From contig JADGOA010000051.1 of assembly GCA_017883215.1 (NCBI GenBank), forward strand, positions 1 through 14,470: DNA of 14,470 bases, written 5' to 3'. Every line of letters starts with the position of its first letter. Within the stretch, counting starts at the first letter, position 1. Source of the DNA: Thermoanaerobaculia bacterium. Lineage in GTDB: Bacteria > Acidobacteriota > Thermoanaerobaculia > Gp7-AA8. Under the pieces are notes generated by a model. That model made no database searches, was not told the origin of the DNA, and saw nothing but the letters and a program-made list of their open reading frames with translations. The translations under genes and the position numbers were made by a program. Shown piece by piece: positions 1 to 6,815 of the stretch.

Positions 1-12
1 GCCGTGCCCTAC
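1..12. repeat. Partial GTAGGGCACG-family repeat at window edge
   Basis: Read on the minus strand, these 12 bases are GTAGGGCACGGC, identical to the start of the minus-strand arm at 1063-1089. The TAG inside is the stop codon of gluQRS. The rest of the element, presumably including its partner arm, lies outside the window. Confidence 0.7.
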
Positions 13-923
13 GGAGCCTGGGGGAAGACCACTCTCTCCCCCTTCGGAATCCGCCTCGCGTCGAACTGTCGTAACGCCTCCTCCAGCATCGCGGCGGCGC
101 TCGAGGGTGCGACATCGATGCCGAGGAGTCGTAACGCGCTGGCCAGCGTCTCTGCGACGCGAACGTCGTCGAGCGCGGGCAACGGCAGCGCGCCATCACG
201 TTTGCCGAGCTTCGAGCCATCCGGAGCGACGATCAACGGAAGATGCCCGTAACGCGGCGTCGGCTTTCCGAGAGCGCGCTGCAGCGCGATCTGCCGCGCC
301 GTCGACAACAGCAGGTCGCCTCCGCGAACCACTTCGGTCACTCCTTGTTCCGCGTCATCGACCACCACTGCGAGCTGATACGCGAACACGCCGTCGGCGC
401 GCTTCACCACGAAATCTCCCGTGCGCTGCGCCACGTCTTCTTCGATCCGGCCGACCACCATGTCGTCGAATGTGATGACGCCTGCCGGCGCGCGAAAACG
501 GACCGCGCGCGCCGCTCGCCCGCTTGGTAGACCGTTGCGACACCTCCCCGGATAGACGCGTTCCGCGTCGACCGGATCGCCGGCCGCCGGTGCTGACGCG
601 GCACGCGCGAGCTCGGCGCGCGAGCAGGCGCAATCGAAGACCGCCCCCTTTTGCCGCAGCTCATCGAGTGCAGCTTCATACAGGGGGATGCGCCGTGACT
701 GGAAGGCGACCTCGCCGTCCCATTCGAGGCCGTAGCGCCGAAGCGCCGCGAGGATCTCATCGGCAGACCCGGGGACGATGCGCGGCGTGTCGAGGTCCTC
801 CATCCGCACCAGCCATCGCCCGCCGGCGTGGCGTGCGAAGAGCCAAGATCCGACGGCCGCAACGAGGCTGCCGAAGTGCAGCGGCCCGGTCGGCGAGGGT
901 GCGAATCGGCCGGTGGGGATCAT
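9..923 (-). CDS. gluQRS: Glutamyl-Q tRNA(Asp) synthetase
   Basis: This is a 304-residue truncated glutamyl-tRNA synthetase paralogue. The family activates glutamate and attaches it to the queuosine at the wobble position of tRNA-Asp in the cytoplasm; it lacks the anticodon-binding domain, and the length here fits. Seen: RFAPSPTGPLHFGS at residues 6-19 with the HIGH-like HFGS, a VRMEDLDTPR segment at 39-48, zinc-site residues C98, C100, Y124 and C128, and a KMSKS-like KLGKR at 238-242. The ATG at 923 is chosen because the protein core begins directly after it. An in-frame GTG at 1013 would add 30 unconserved-looking residues and lies inside a repeat arm. No clear Shine-Dalgarno sequence precedes the ATG. 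The TAG stop is supplied by the repeat at the window edge. It is transcribed in the same direction as the GNAT gene, 162 nt downstream of that gene's stop. Confidence 0.93.
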   Translation of the reverse strand: MIPTGRFAPSPTGPLHFGSLVAAVGSWLFARHAGGRWLVRMEDLDTPRIVPGSADEILAALRRYGLEWDGEVAFQSRRIPLYEAALDELRQKGAVFDCACSRAELARAASAPAAGDPVDAERVYPGRCRNGLPSGRAARAVRFRAPAGVITFDDMVVGRIEEDVAQRTGDFVVKRADGVFAYQLAVVVDDAEQGVTEVVRGGDLLLSTARQIALQRALGKPTPRYGHLPLIVAPDGSKLGKRDGALPLPALDDVRVAETLASALRLLGIDVAPSSAAAMLEEALRQFDARRIPKGERVVFPQAP

Positions 924-996
924 GGCGGGATCATGCGTTGCGAAGCGGGAAGAGAGGGCGGCAGACGAGCCGATTGCCACAGCCTGACCGATGAGC

Positions 997-1089
997 GTAG
1001 GGCACGACTGCACCGTGCCGAACCTTCGTGAGCGGGGGACCGGCGGCCGCCCACCCGCGGGAGTTCGGCACGGCGCAGCCGTGCCCTAC
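997..1089. repeat. Composite inverted repeat, GTAGGGCACG family
   Basis: Two 27-nt arms (997-1023 and 1063-1089) are inverted around a 39-nt GC-rich centre and match at 25 of 27 positions. Each arm is itself an imperfect palindrome (GGCACG ... CGTGCC), so the element is a hairpin made of hairpins. The right-hand arm carries the stop codon of the GNAT gene at 1086-1088. A further partial copy lies at 1-12. No transposase is nearby. It may act as a transcription terminator or be a non-autonomous repeat; neither is shown. Confidence 0.9.
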
Positions 1090-1625
1090 CTAAGCTTCAA
1101 AATCAGCTTCGTCATGTCGTGCTGATTGCCGTCCGGGTCGGTGCCGTAGCCCGGCTGCACGATCGAGCTGAAGCCGAGCGTGGTGAGTGTCTGCACGGCG
1201 TCCGCCTCGAGATCGGAGATCAGCATGCAGCTGAGGTGGCGCAGGCCGCCGTTGCGGGCGATGCCGATGAACTGATTGACGAGCAGCGTGCCGAGGCCGG
1301 CGCCGCGCCATTCCGGATCGATCATCCACTTGATGCGGCCCACCAGGCGCAGCGGCCCACCCTCGCGGCGATGCAGAGTGGCGTCGGCAACGATCCGTTT
1401 GCCGGCCAGCGCCAGCAGCGGGAAGGTCTTCGAGTAGTCGATGTTCTGACCCCAGCTCTCGATCAGCAACCTGTTCTCGATGGGATCCCAGGCGAAGCGG
1501 CGGTACGCCTCAGGCAGCCTCTGAAAGAATTCGAAGAGCGCCTGGGCATCGCCGGATGCAAAGGGGCGGATCAGAACTCGGCGGCCGTCTCTGAGCGCGG
1601 CCTCCTGCGGATACCTGTTTGGCAC
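1086..1625 (-). CDS. GNAT-family N-acetyltransferase
   Basis: A 179-residue single-domain Gcn5-related acetyltransferase, predicted to move an acetyl group from acetyl-CoA to an amine; the substrate cannot be told. The acetyl-CoA motif A is visible: a strand GRIKWMIDP (96-104) then R107-G-A-G-L-G112, the loop that holds the pyrophosphate. The C-terminal part TLTTLGFSSIVQPGYG (147-161) fits motif B. The start is a GTG at 1625, supported by a strong GGGAGGA (1633-1639 on the plus strand) 7-8 nt upstream. A TATAGT hexamer at 1659-1664 could be a -10 box, with no good -35. The TAG stop is inside the repeat arm at 1063-1089. It is divergent from the ABC operon. Confidence 0.88.
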   Translation of the reverse strand: MPNRYPQEAALRDGRRVLIRPFASGDAQALFEFFQRLPEAYRRFAWDPIENRLLIESWGQNIDYSKTFPLLALAGKRIVADATLHRREGGPLRLVGRIKWMIDPEWRGAGLGTLLVNQFIGIARNGGLRHLSCMLISDLEADAVQTLTTLGFSSIVQPGYGTDPDGNQHDMTKLILKLR

Positions 1626-1658
1626 GTACGAATCCTCCCGGCTGAAGGTGGCCGGGGA

Positions 1659-1664
1659 ACTATA
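1659..1664 (-). promoter_or_regulatory. Possible -10 box for the GNAT gene
   Basis: TATAGT on the minus strand lies about 34 nt upstream of the GTG start and would give a leader of roughly 25-30 nt that includes the strong ribosome-binding site. No recognisable -35 lies 16-18 nt upstream; that position falls in the heptad array. Weak support. Confidence 0.3.
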
Positions 1665-1668
1665 CCAA

Positions 1669-1696
1669 GTGCTGAGTCCTGAGTCCTGAGCCCTGA
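1669..1696. repeat. Heptad tandem repeat (GTCCTGA)
   Basis: Four 7-bp units in exact register, consensus GTCCTGA, with single-base variation in the first (GTGCTGA) and last (GCCCTGA). It lies in the divergent spacer between the GNAT gene and the ABC operon. No inverted partner is seen nearby, unlike three of the other heptad loci in the window. Confidence 0.85.
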
Positions 1697-1807
1697 GTGG
1701 CGTTCAGGAGATTGGAATCGTTCTCCATCTCTGTCTACCCGAAGACTGGCGACAGCCGGTCGCGCCGGCGTGGGTTGGCTGACATTCCCCCGCCCATACC
1801 CTTCTGT

Positions 1808-1825
1808 GAGTCTGGTCATAGACTC
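1808..1825. promoter_or_regulatory. Inverted repeat GAGTCT-N6-AGACTC upstream of ABC operon
   Basis: A perfect 6-bp dyad with a 6-nt spacer lies 60 nt before the ABC ATPase start. The size fits an operator for a dimeric repressor or a small stem-loop in the leader. No regulator gene sits beside it. The rest of the 1704-1884 spacer shows no convincing promoter. Confidence 0.35.
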
Positions 1826-1884
1826 CGGATCGGAAGTCCCCCCACATGTAGCCAGCGGTGCGGAGACCCGCCGAAGGAGACTCC

Positions 1885-2607
1885 ATGGAAGACGAAGCTG
1901 TCGTCCGGCTCAACAGCGTCACGAAATCGTACCGGCTCGGCAGCGTGTCGGTGCGTGCGCTGACGGACGTGTCGGTGGAGGTCAGGCGCGGCGACTTCGT
2001 TGCACTGGCAGGTCCTTCCGGCAGCGGGAAGACGACGCTGCTGAACCTCATCGGCTGCATCGACAAGCCCGACTCCGGCCGCGTCGCCATCGGCGGCGTC
2101 GACGTGACGGACTCCCCGCTCCACCGGCTCGCCGGACTGCGCCTCAACACGCTCGGATTCATTTTTCAGACCTTCAATCTGGTGCCGGTCCTCACCGCAT
2201 ACGAGAACGTCGAGTACCCGCTGCTCATGAAGAACGTGCCGCGGCGCGAGCGCGACGAGCGCGTCCGGCGCTGGCTGGCGAAGGTCGACATCGAGGCGCA
2301 GGCGAAGCAGCGGCCCGATCAGCTCTCCGGCGGACAACGGCAGCGCGTGGCCATCGCCCGCGCCATGGCCGGCGATCCGAAGCTGGTGCTGGCCGACGAA
2401 CCGACGGCCAATCTCGATTCGGAGACCGCGGCTCGCATTCTCGATCTCCTGGTGGAGATCAACCGCGCCACCGGATGCACGTTCGTCTTCTCCACGCACG
2501 ACACGTCGCTGATCGCGCGCGCCCGGCGACTCCTGCGCATCCGCGACGGGCGGATCGTGCAGCATGCGCCGGCCGGCGAAGTCCGCCAAGAGGAGGCATT
2601 CGTGTGA
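1885..2607 (+). CDS. ABC transporter ATP-binding protein, LolD/MacB type
   Basis: A 240-residue cytoplasmic ATPase that powers the permease encoded next. All nucleotide-binding motifs are present: Walker A GPSGSGKT (43-50), Q-loop Q95 in FIFQTFNLVP, signature LSGGQ (147-151), Walker B LVLADE (167-172), D-loop NLDS (176-179) and switch H205. The FIFQTFNLVPVLTAYENVEYP stretch and the overall length are typical of LolD/MacB/FtsE-like ATPases that work with FtsX-type permeases. The ATG at 1885 has AGGAG 5 nt upstream; an earlier in-frame codon at 1858 has no such site. It is the first gene of a four-gene operon. The substrate is probably a lipid, lipoprotein or other outer-membrane-directed molecule, inferred from the downstream LolA-like and barrel genes. 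Confidence 0.95.
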   Translation: MEDEAVVRLNSVTKSYRLGSVSVRALTDVSVEVRRGDFVALAGPSGSGKTTLLNLIGCIDKPDSGRVAIGGVDVTDSPLHRLAGLRLNTLGFIFQTFNLVPVLTAYENVEYPLLMKNVPRRERDERVRRWLAKVDIEAQAKQRPDQLSGGQRQRVAIARAMAGDPKLVLADEPTANLDSETAARILDLLVEINRATGCTFVFSTHDTSLIARARRLLRIRDGRIVQHAPAGEVRQEEAFV

Positions 2608-2610
2608 ACC

Positions 2611-2688
2611 GGGGGTCGGGGGTCGGGGGCGAGATCGTTCCCCCTCCGACCCCCGACCTCCGACCCCCGAGCACCGAGCACCAGCACG
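2611..2688. repeat. G-rich heptad arrays forming an inverted repeat inside the ABC operon
   Basis: The 96-nt gap between ATPase and permease is almost entirely heptads. GGGGGTC units run from 2611 to about 2631. From 2640 to 2688 seven units follow in unbroken 7-nt register, drifting from CGACCCC to CGAGCAC. The G-rich left part and C-rich right part are complementary and would form a strong stem-loop in the mRNA. Three runs of five G on the plus strand also give some structure potential. It may modulate ATPase-to-permease readthrough; that is inference. Confidence 0.88.
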
Positions 2689-2703
2689 ACCGAGGCCCCA
2701 CAC

Positions 2704-3918
2704 ATGCTGACCCGCATCGCCTTCCGCAACATTTTCCGCAATCGGCGCCGCTCGGCCATCACGCTGCTCGTCATCGTTGCCGGCGCGATCGGGCTGATCC
2801 TCTTCGGCGGCTACAAGGCTCACACCATCCGCGCGCTCCGCGAGAGCACGATCCGCAACCGCCTCGGCCACATTCAGATCTACAAGCTCGGCTATTCGAA
2901 ATCCGAATCGCAGAAGCCGCTCGAATACGCAATCGACAACATCGCCGAGATCCGCCGCGCCGTCGAGCAGGACAAACGGGTCACGATGACGGCAGCGCAG
3001 ATCACCCTCATGGGCCTGCTGAGCAACGGCGAGAAATCGGAGACCTTCATCGCCACAGCCGTCGAGCCCGAAAAGGATCGCCTGATGGGTTCGCAGCGCC
3101 TCCTCTCGGGTACCAATCTCCCGCTCGACGAGCCTGACGCGGTCCTGCTCGGCCGCGGCCTTGCCGCATCGATGCATGCGAAACCGGGCGATTACCTGAC
3201 CATCATGACCACCACGGTAGGCGGGTCGCTGAACGCCGTAGACGTGCGCGTGGCCGGAACCTTCACCATAGGCGTCAAGGAATTCGACGACCGCGCCCTC
3301 AAGATTCCGATCAAGGGTGCCCAGCAACTGCTGCAGACGAGCAAAGTCGAGAAGCTGCTCGTTTTTCTGAAGGAGACGGACGACACCGCCGCGGTTCACG
3401 GCGATCTGCAGAAGCTCTTCGCGGAGAAATCGTGGGCGCTGGAGATGAAGGAGTGGTCCGAGCTGGCGGGCTTCTACCACCAGGTGGTGGCGTTCTACAA
3501 CGGCATCTTCGGATTCCTCGGCGTCATCGTCTTCGCCATCGTCGTCTTCAGCGTCGCCAACACGATCATGATGTCGATCTTCGAGCGCACGCGTGAGATC
3601 GGCACGCTGATGGCCATCGGCACCACGCGCGAGCGCGTCTGGCGGATGTTCCTCCTCGAGGGTTTCGTCATCGGCATGCTCGGAGGGATTCTCGGTGTCG
3701 TCGCGGGAGCGGCGGTGGCGACGATCATCAACCACTCGAACATGATGCTCCCGCCTCCTCCCGGCTATACCGTCGGGTATCCGCTCAAAATCCTCATGCA
3801 GCGCAACGTGTTCGTGACGGCCGCGCTGATCTCGATCGTCACGTCGACGGTGTCGGCGATCCTTCCGGCACTGAAGGCGTCGCGCATGAAGATCGTCGAC
3901 GCGCTGGGACACATCTGA
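2704..3918 (+). CDS. ABC transporter permease, FtsX/LolC/MacB type
   Basis: A 404-residue inner-membrane protein with the four-helix FtsX-family layout. Helix 1 is at about 17-36, a large periplasmic domain spans roughly 40-260, and three further helices lie at about 263-287, 316-342 and 369-389. The cytoplasmic loop ERTREIGTLMAIGTT (294-308), with RVWRMFLLEG following, is the typical coupling segment that contacts the ATPase. The C-terminal PALKASRMKIVDAL ending is also typical. Length agrees with LolC/LolE relatives. A single permease gene suggests a homodimer, unlike the LolC/LolE pair. The start ATG has only a modest GAGG about 9 nt upstream. It is separated from the ATPase gene by a heptad palindrome and from the next gene by 9 nt. 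Confidence 0.94.
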   Translation: MLTRIAFRNIFRNRRRSAITLLVIVAGAIGLILFGGYKAHTIRALRESTIRNRLGHIQIYKLGYSKSESQKPLEYAIDNIAEIRRAVEQDKRVTMTAAQITLMGLLSNGEKSETFIATAVEPEKDRLMGSQRLLSGTNLPLDEPDAVLLGRGLAASMHAKPGDYLTIMTTTVGGSLNAVDVRVAGTFTIGVKEFDDRALKIPIKGAQQLLQTSKVEKLLVFLKETDDTAAVHGDLQKLFAEKSWALEMKEWSELAGFYHQVVAFYNGIFGFLGVIVFAIVVFSVANTIMMSIFERTREIGTLMAIGTTRERVWRMFLLEGFVIGMLGGILGVVAGAAVATIINHSNMMLPPPPGYTVGYPLKILMQRNVFVTAALISIVTSTVSAILPALKASRMKIVDALGHI

Positions 3919-3927
3919 GGTGAGGTC

Positions 3928-4650
3928 ATGAAGAGATTGCTCGCAGCCGCCGTGCTCGCCGCCGCGCTTCCGCTGCACGGGGAGGACGGCGCGGCCATCC
4001 TCGCCCGCGTCGATCAGTACCGCAGTCCGCTGGAGAGCTTCTCCGTCGATGTCGATCTCACCGCGTACGCGCCCGACAACCGGAGCGAATCGTCGAAGTA
4101 CCGCGTCTACGGAAAGGGAACCGACAGGAGCATCGTCGAGTTCGTCGCCCCGGCGACGGAGAAAGGGAAGTTCCTGCTGATGCTGCGCGACGCGATGTGG
4201 ATCTACATCCCGTCGGCCAGCAAGCCGATCCGGATCTCTCCGCTGCAACGGCTCATGGGGCAGGCTTCCAACGGCGACGTGGCCAGGACCAGCTTCAGCG
4301 TCGACTACAACGCCACCGGAGCGACCGAAGAGGAGTGGGAAGGAAAGCACGCCTGGGTGCTCGAGCTCGCGGCCAAAGACCCGGCGGTCGCGTACGCTCG
4401 CGTGAAGCTGTGGGTCGACAGGAAAAATCACGAGCCGCTGCGCGCCGATTTCTACGTCGTCTCCGGCAAGCTGGTGAAACGCGCCTTCTATCGCGACTTC
4501 TCCGTCATGTCCGGACGGCGCGTGGTGAGCGGGATCGAGATCGACGATCTCCTGCGTCCCGGAAACCGCACGATCATGCACTACGCGAATCTCGTCGCCC
4601 GCGACAACCCCGACAAGATGTTCACGAAGGACTCGCTGGGAAAGTGGTGA
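3928..4650 (+). CDS. LolA-like outer-membrane lipoprotein-sorting protein
   Basis: A 240-residue secreted protein with a short signal peptide (basic MKR, hydrophobic LLAAAVLAAALPL, cleavage near residue 18-19). The mature part is rich in alternating strands: SFSVDVDLTAY (37-47), RSIVEFVAPATEKGKFLLML (67-86), MWIYIPSASKPIRISP (90-105) and LWVDRKNHEPLRADFY (161-176). This matches the LolA/LolB-like half-barrel family that ferries hydrophobic cargo across the periplasm, particularly the version encoded next to LolCD-like transporters (compare the treponemal TP0789 type). The likely role is to accept a lipid or lipoprotein from the permease and pass it to the outer membrane. GAGGTGAGG (3917-3925) just before the ATG is the ribosome-binding site. 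Its TGA overlaps the proposed GTG start of the next gene. Confidence 0.88.
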   Translation: MKRLLAAAVLAAALPLHGEDGAAILARVDQYRSPLESFSVDVDLTAYAPDNRSESSKYRVYGKGTDRSIVEFVAPATEKGKFLLMLRDAMWIYIPSASKPIRISPLQRLMGQASNGDVARTSFSVDYNATGATEEEWEGKHAWVLELAAKDPAVAYARVKLWVDRKNHEPLRADFYVVSGKLVKRAFYRDFSVMSGRRVVSGIEIDDLLRPGNRTIMHYANLVARDNPDKMFTKDSLGKW

Positions 4651-5840
4651 GGCAGAGGACAGTGCGCAGCGGGCAGTGCGCTGTGGGCAGAGGAACGGCG
4701 GCAACGGCTCCGCATCGCTCTCCTGCGCACAGCCCGTTGCGCGCTGCGCACTGTCTCGCCATCGCTCTCCTCTTCGCCACAGCCGCGCCAGCGGCGACGT
4801 TCCGCGTCTTCGGATCGGCTGGAGCGGAGGCGCAGCTGACGCCGGCGAACGAGTCGTCGCCCATCAATCCCGGCAATCTCGCCGGAGTGCCGCGGACGAC
4901 GAACGTCGGCGACATCACCACGTTCTTCGAAGCGCTGCCAGAGAGCCGCGCCTGGAAGATTCGAGTGAAAGCGCGCGCGGATGCGTCGGATCGCGCCAGC
5001 GACACGCTGAGGATCGATGAGGGCTTGCTCCAGCTCGACCTCCGGACGTGGTTGGACCTGACGGCGGGGCGCGTCATCGAGAAGTGGGGCGCCGGATACG
5101 CCTGGAATCCGGTCGGATTCATCAGTCCGCAAAAGAGCCCGACCGACCCGAACGACCGCCGCTCCGCCTATCGCGGTCTCGACATGCTGAAGGCGGACGT
5201 CTTCATCCGCGGCACGAACGTGTCGCTGTACGCCATGGAGCGCGGAGTGTTCGCCGCTCGCGTGTACCGCCTGATTGCCGACACCGACGTGTCGCTGCAC
5301 TTCCGCCACGATCGCGGAGAGAACCGGGAGGGCCTCAGCGTGGCGCGCGTGTTTGGAAATGCGCTCGAGCTCCACGGGGAATTTGCACGGACCGAAGCGC
5401 AGCAGACGTACGCGCGAGCGCTGGCGGGCGGCCAGTACACCTTCCTGAACAGTGTCAACGTCGTCATCGAGCTGTATCGCGCCGGCGATGGCTTCTCGCA
5501 GGCGGAGTGGGACTCGTTTCGCAACTCCGTCGCCGCCGCACGGACACCCTACGAGCTTCTGACAGCGAACGCCGTCTACGCGCCGCTGCGGATGGCCCGC
5601 AACTACGGATTCGTCCGTGTCGACATCCCGTGGAGCTCGCAGAAAAACGATCTCGAGCTGATCGCCATCGCGAGCTTCCGCGACGGCTCCTCGATCTTCC
5701 GGCTCGCCTATACCCGAAAGCTCCGGCCGAACCTCACCGTGTACGCCATCGAGACTGAATTCGCCGCCCGGCCGGGATCGGAGCTCTCGTTCGTACAGAT
5801 CGAGCGCGCAACGGTGGTCGGAATGCGGCTGTACTTCTGA
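4647..5840 (+). CDS. Predicted outer-membrane beta-barrel protein, operon partner
   Basis: The mature region runs from ATFRVFGSAGAEAQ to a terminal LYF. It is full of short alternating amphipathic strands with aromatic ends, and the C-terminal phenylalanine is the usual BAM recognition signal. Segments such as LDLTAGRVIEKWGAGYAWNP and DMLKADVFIRGTNVSLYAM resemble DUF1302-like barrels, but the exact family is uncertain. The start is ambiguous. GTG 4647 overlaps the previous stop as GTGA and gives 397 residues. TTG 4737 gives 367 residues beginning MRAAHCLAIALLFATAAPAA, a clean signal peptide. The 90 nt between them are a heptad palindrome kept open in frame. The likely role is the outer-membrane end of the ABC/LolA-like system; this is inferred from position. 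Confidence 0.8.
   Translation: MRQRTVRSGQCAVGRGTAATAPHRSPAHSPLRAAHCLAIALLFATAAPAATFRVFGSAGAEAQLTPANESSPINPGNLAGVPRTTNVGDITTFFEALPESRAWKIRVKARADASDRASDTLRIDEGLLQLDLRTWLDLTAGRVIEKWGAGYAWNPVGFISPQKSPTDPNDRRSAYRGLDMLKADVFIRGTNVSLYAMERGVFAARVYRLIADTDVSLHFRHDRGENREGLSVARVFGNALELHGEFARTEAQQTYARALAGGQYTFLNSVNVVIELYRAGDGFSQAEWDSFRNSVAAARTPYELLTANAVYAPLRMARNYGFVRVDIPWSSQKNDLELIAIASFRDGSSIFRLAYTRKLRPNLTVYAIETEFAARPGSELSFVQIERATVVGMRLYF
4657..4755. repeat. Heptad arrays as an inverted repeat at the lolA-like/barrel junction
   Basis: Six heptads in register run from 4657 to 4698 (for example GGACAGT, GCGCAGC, then GGGCAGT-type units). A second array in opposite orientation lies at about 4720-4757. The outer ends, 4658-4671 and 4742-4755, are perfect 14-bp complements; the inner parts match loosely, as shuffled heptads. 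The element starts 6 nt after the lolA-like stop and runs into the signal-peptide region of the next gene. Confidence 0.88.
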
Positions 5841-5850
5841 GCGCGCTCCG

Positions 5851-5983
5851 GGAGTGCGGACGTCCTCGTCCGCAGCCGCCAGGCGTCTATGTCCGGCGCT
5901 GACTGTGCCCGGTCACCGCGATTGCATCGGTTCACCGCGCCACGAGGACGTGGCGCGGATGCGGACGAGGACGTCCGCACTCC
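5851..5983. repeat. Composite inverted repeat, GTGCGGACG family, copy 1
   Basis: Perfect 24-nt inverted arms lie at 5851-5874 and 5960-5983. Each arm is itself a hairpin, TGCGGACG-TCCT-CGTCCGCA. Inside, 5876-5898 is a decayed version of the CCGCCGGACG hairpin seen in copy 2. A separate perfect 9-bp hairpin with an AGGA loop sits at 5936-5957. It begins 10 nt after the barrel gene stop and ends 15 nt before trmJ, so it fills most of the 158-nt gap. Confidence 0.92.
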
Positions 5984-5985
5984 GC

Positions 5986-5991
5986 TATCCT
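5986..5991 (+). promoter_or_regulatory. Possible -10 box for a leaderless trmJ transcript
   Basis: TATCCT ends 7 nt before the trmJ ATG, the distance expected from a -10 box to the first transcribed base. The gene has no Shine-Dalgarno sequence. The -35 region falls inside the repeat arm and shows no consensus. The same arrangement is seen before hmgA and the ROK gene. Confidence 0.35.
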
Positions 5992-5998
5992 CGCGCGC

Positions 5999-6706
5999 AT
6001 GAAGGTACGCATCATTCTGGTGGAGCCGCACGAGGCAGGAAACGTCGGCGCAGCGGCGCGGGCGATGAAGAACTTCGCATTCCGCGATCTCGTGATCGTG
6101 GGCTCGCGCCCGCAGAGAGTCGACAATGTCTCGGAGTGGTGGGCCAAAGGAGCGGTCGACGTCGTCCAGGGATCGCGTCACGTCGAAACGCTCGCGGAAG
6201 CGCTCGCTGATGTTCACCTCTCCGTCGCCACCACCGCCGTGCGCGGCCGCCAGGTATCCGAGCAGCTCACACCGTTCGAAGTGGCCCGGCTGGCCGAGGA
6301 AAGTCTGGGCGACGAGCACACTCTCGGAATCGTCTTCGGCCGCGAGGAATGGGGTCTGCGCGGCCCCGAGGTGGCAATGTGCCAGCGGACGGCGTCGATT
6401 CAGACTTCGCAGGAATACGCGACGATGAACCTCGCGCAGTCGGTGGCAATCTTCTGTTACGAGCTCGCCAAAGGCCTCCGGCCGAAAACGAAATCTCCCG
6501 ATCCTCCGCGTGGTGAGCTCATCAACGCTCTCCACTCGCGAACCCGACAGCTGCTCGCCGACATTCATTTCTTCGGTCAGAAGGATCCCGACCGGATCTG
6601 CGCCGAGCTGCAGGCCCTCGCAGGCAGGGCGCGCCTTACAACCCGCGAAGCATCGATCCTGTTGTCCATGGTCGCTCAGGTCGAGACGGCAATTCGTCGC
6701 GAATGA
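5999..6706 (+). CDS. trmJ: tRNA (cytidine/uridine-2'-O-)-methyltransferase, TrmJ type
   Basis: A 235-residue SPOUT-superfamily enzyme predicted to methylate the ribose of C/U at tRNA position 32 using S-adenosylmethionine. The N-terminal SpoU domain shows the three family motifs in order: ILVEPHEAGNVGAAARAMKNF (6-26, with N15 and catalytic R21), GREEWGL (114-120) and the knot segment containing TMNLAQSVAIFCYEL (142-156). The C-terminal 70 residues form the helical extension typical of TrmJ (RTRQLLADIHFF and following). The ATG at 5999 starts directly with the conserved MKVRIILVEP. No ribosome-binding site is visible, so a leaderless message is possible. The stop overlaps the first base of the inverted repeat at 6706-6770. 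The SpoU family has several target RNAs, so the position-32 assignment rests on family resemblance. Confidence 0.9.
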   Translation: MKVRIILVEPHEAGNVGAAARAMKNFAFRDLVIVGSRPQRVDNVSEWWAKGAVDVVQGSRHVETLAEALADVHLSVATTAVRGRQVSEQLTPFEVARLAEESLGDEHTLGIVFGREEWGLRGPEVAMCQRTASIQTSQEYATMNLAQSVAIFCYELAKGLRPKTKSPDPPRGELINALHSRTRQLLADIHFFGQKDPDRICAELQALAGRARLTTREASILLSMVAQVETAIRRE

Positions 6707-6770
6707 TGTGGCACAGCCACTCTTGTCCGTGTGCGGTACACCGGCGCGGACAAGAGCGTCTGTGCCACAT
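6706..6770. repeat. Inverted repeat ATGTGGCACAG...CTGTGCCACAT
   Basis: Two 26-nt arms (6706-6731 and 6745-6770) match at 23 of 26 positions and are separated by only 13 nt, giving a long hairpin. The left arm begins on the last base of the trmJ stop codon. No T-run follows, so it is not a classical intrinsic terminator, though it could still attenuate transcription into the hup region. It is a different sequence family from the other palindromes in the window. Confidence 0.9.
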
Positions 6771-6815
6771 TTCGCGCTTTTCTTCACGTTTACACTGGAA
6801 AGTGATGAAAACCGC

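Noticed and set aside
924..1013. GTG at 1013 as the gluQRS start
   Set aside because: It lies inside a repeat arm, has no ribosome-binding site, and adds residues outside the family's usual N-terminus.
2611..2631. G-quadruplex in the operon spacer
   Set aside because: Only three runs of five G are present on one strand close together; hairpin pairing with the C-rich heptads is a simpler structure.
1770..3137. A 455-codon plus-strand frame overlapping ATPase and permease
   Set aside because: Arg-rich low-complexity translation out of frame with two clear family members.
4197..4646. N-terminal extension of the barrel frame back into the lolA-like gene
   Set aside because: The translation is Arg/Gln-rich and out of frame with a well-supported gene; the barrel is better started at 4647 or 4737.
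1816..4704. A 962-codon open frame on the minus strand opposite the ABC operon
   Set aside because: It lies antisense to three genes with unambiguous motifs, is rich in His/Arg/Asp repeats typical of GC-rich shadow frames, and has no recognisable domain.
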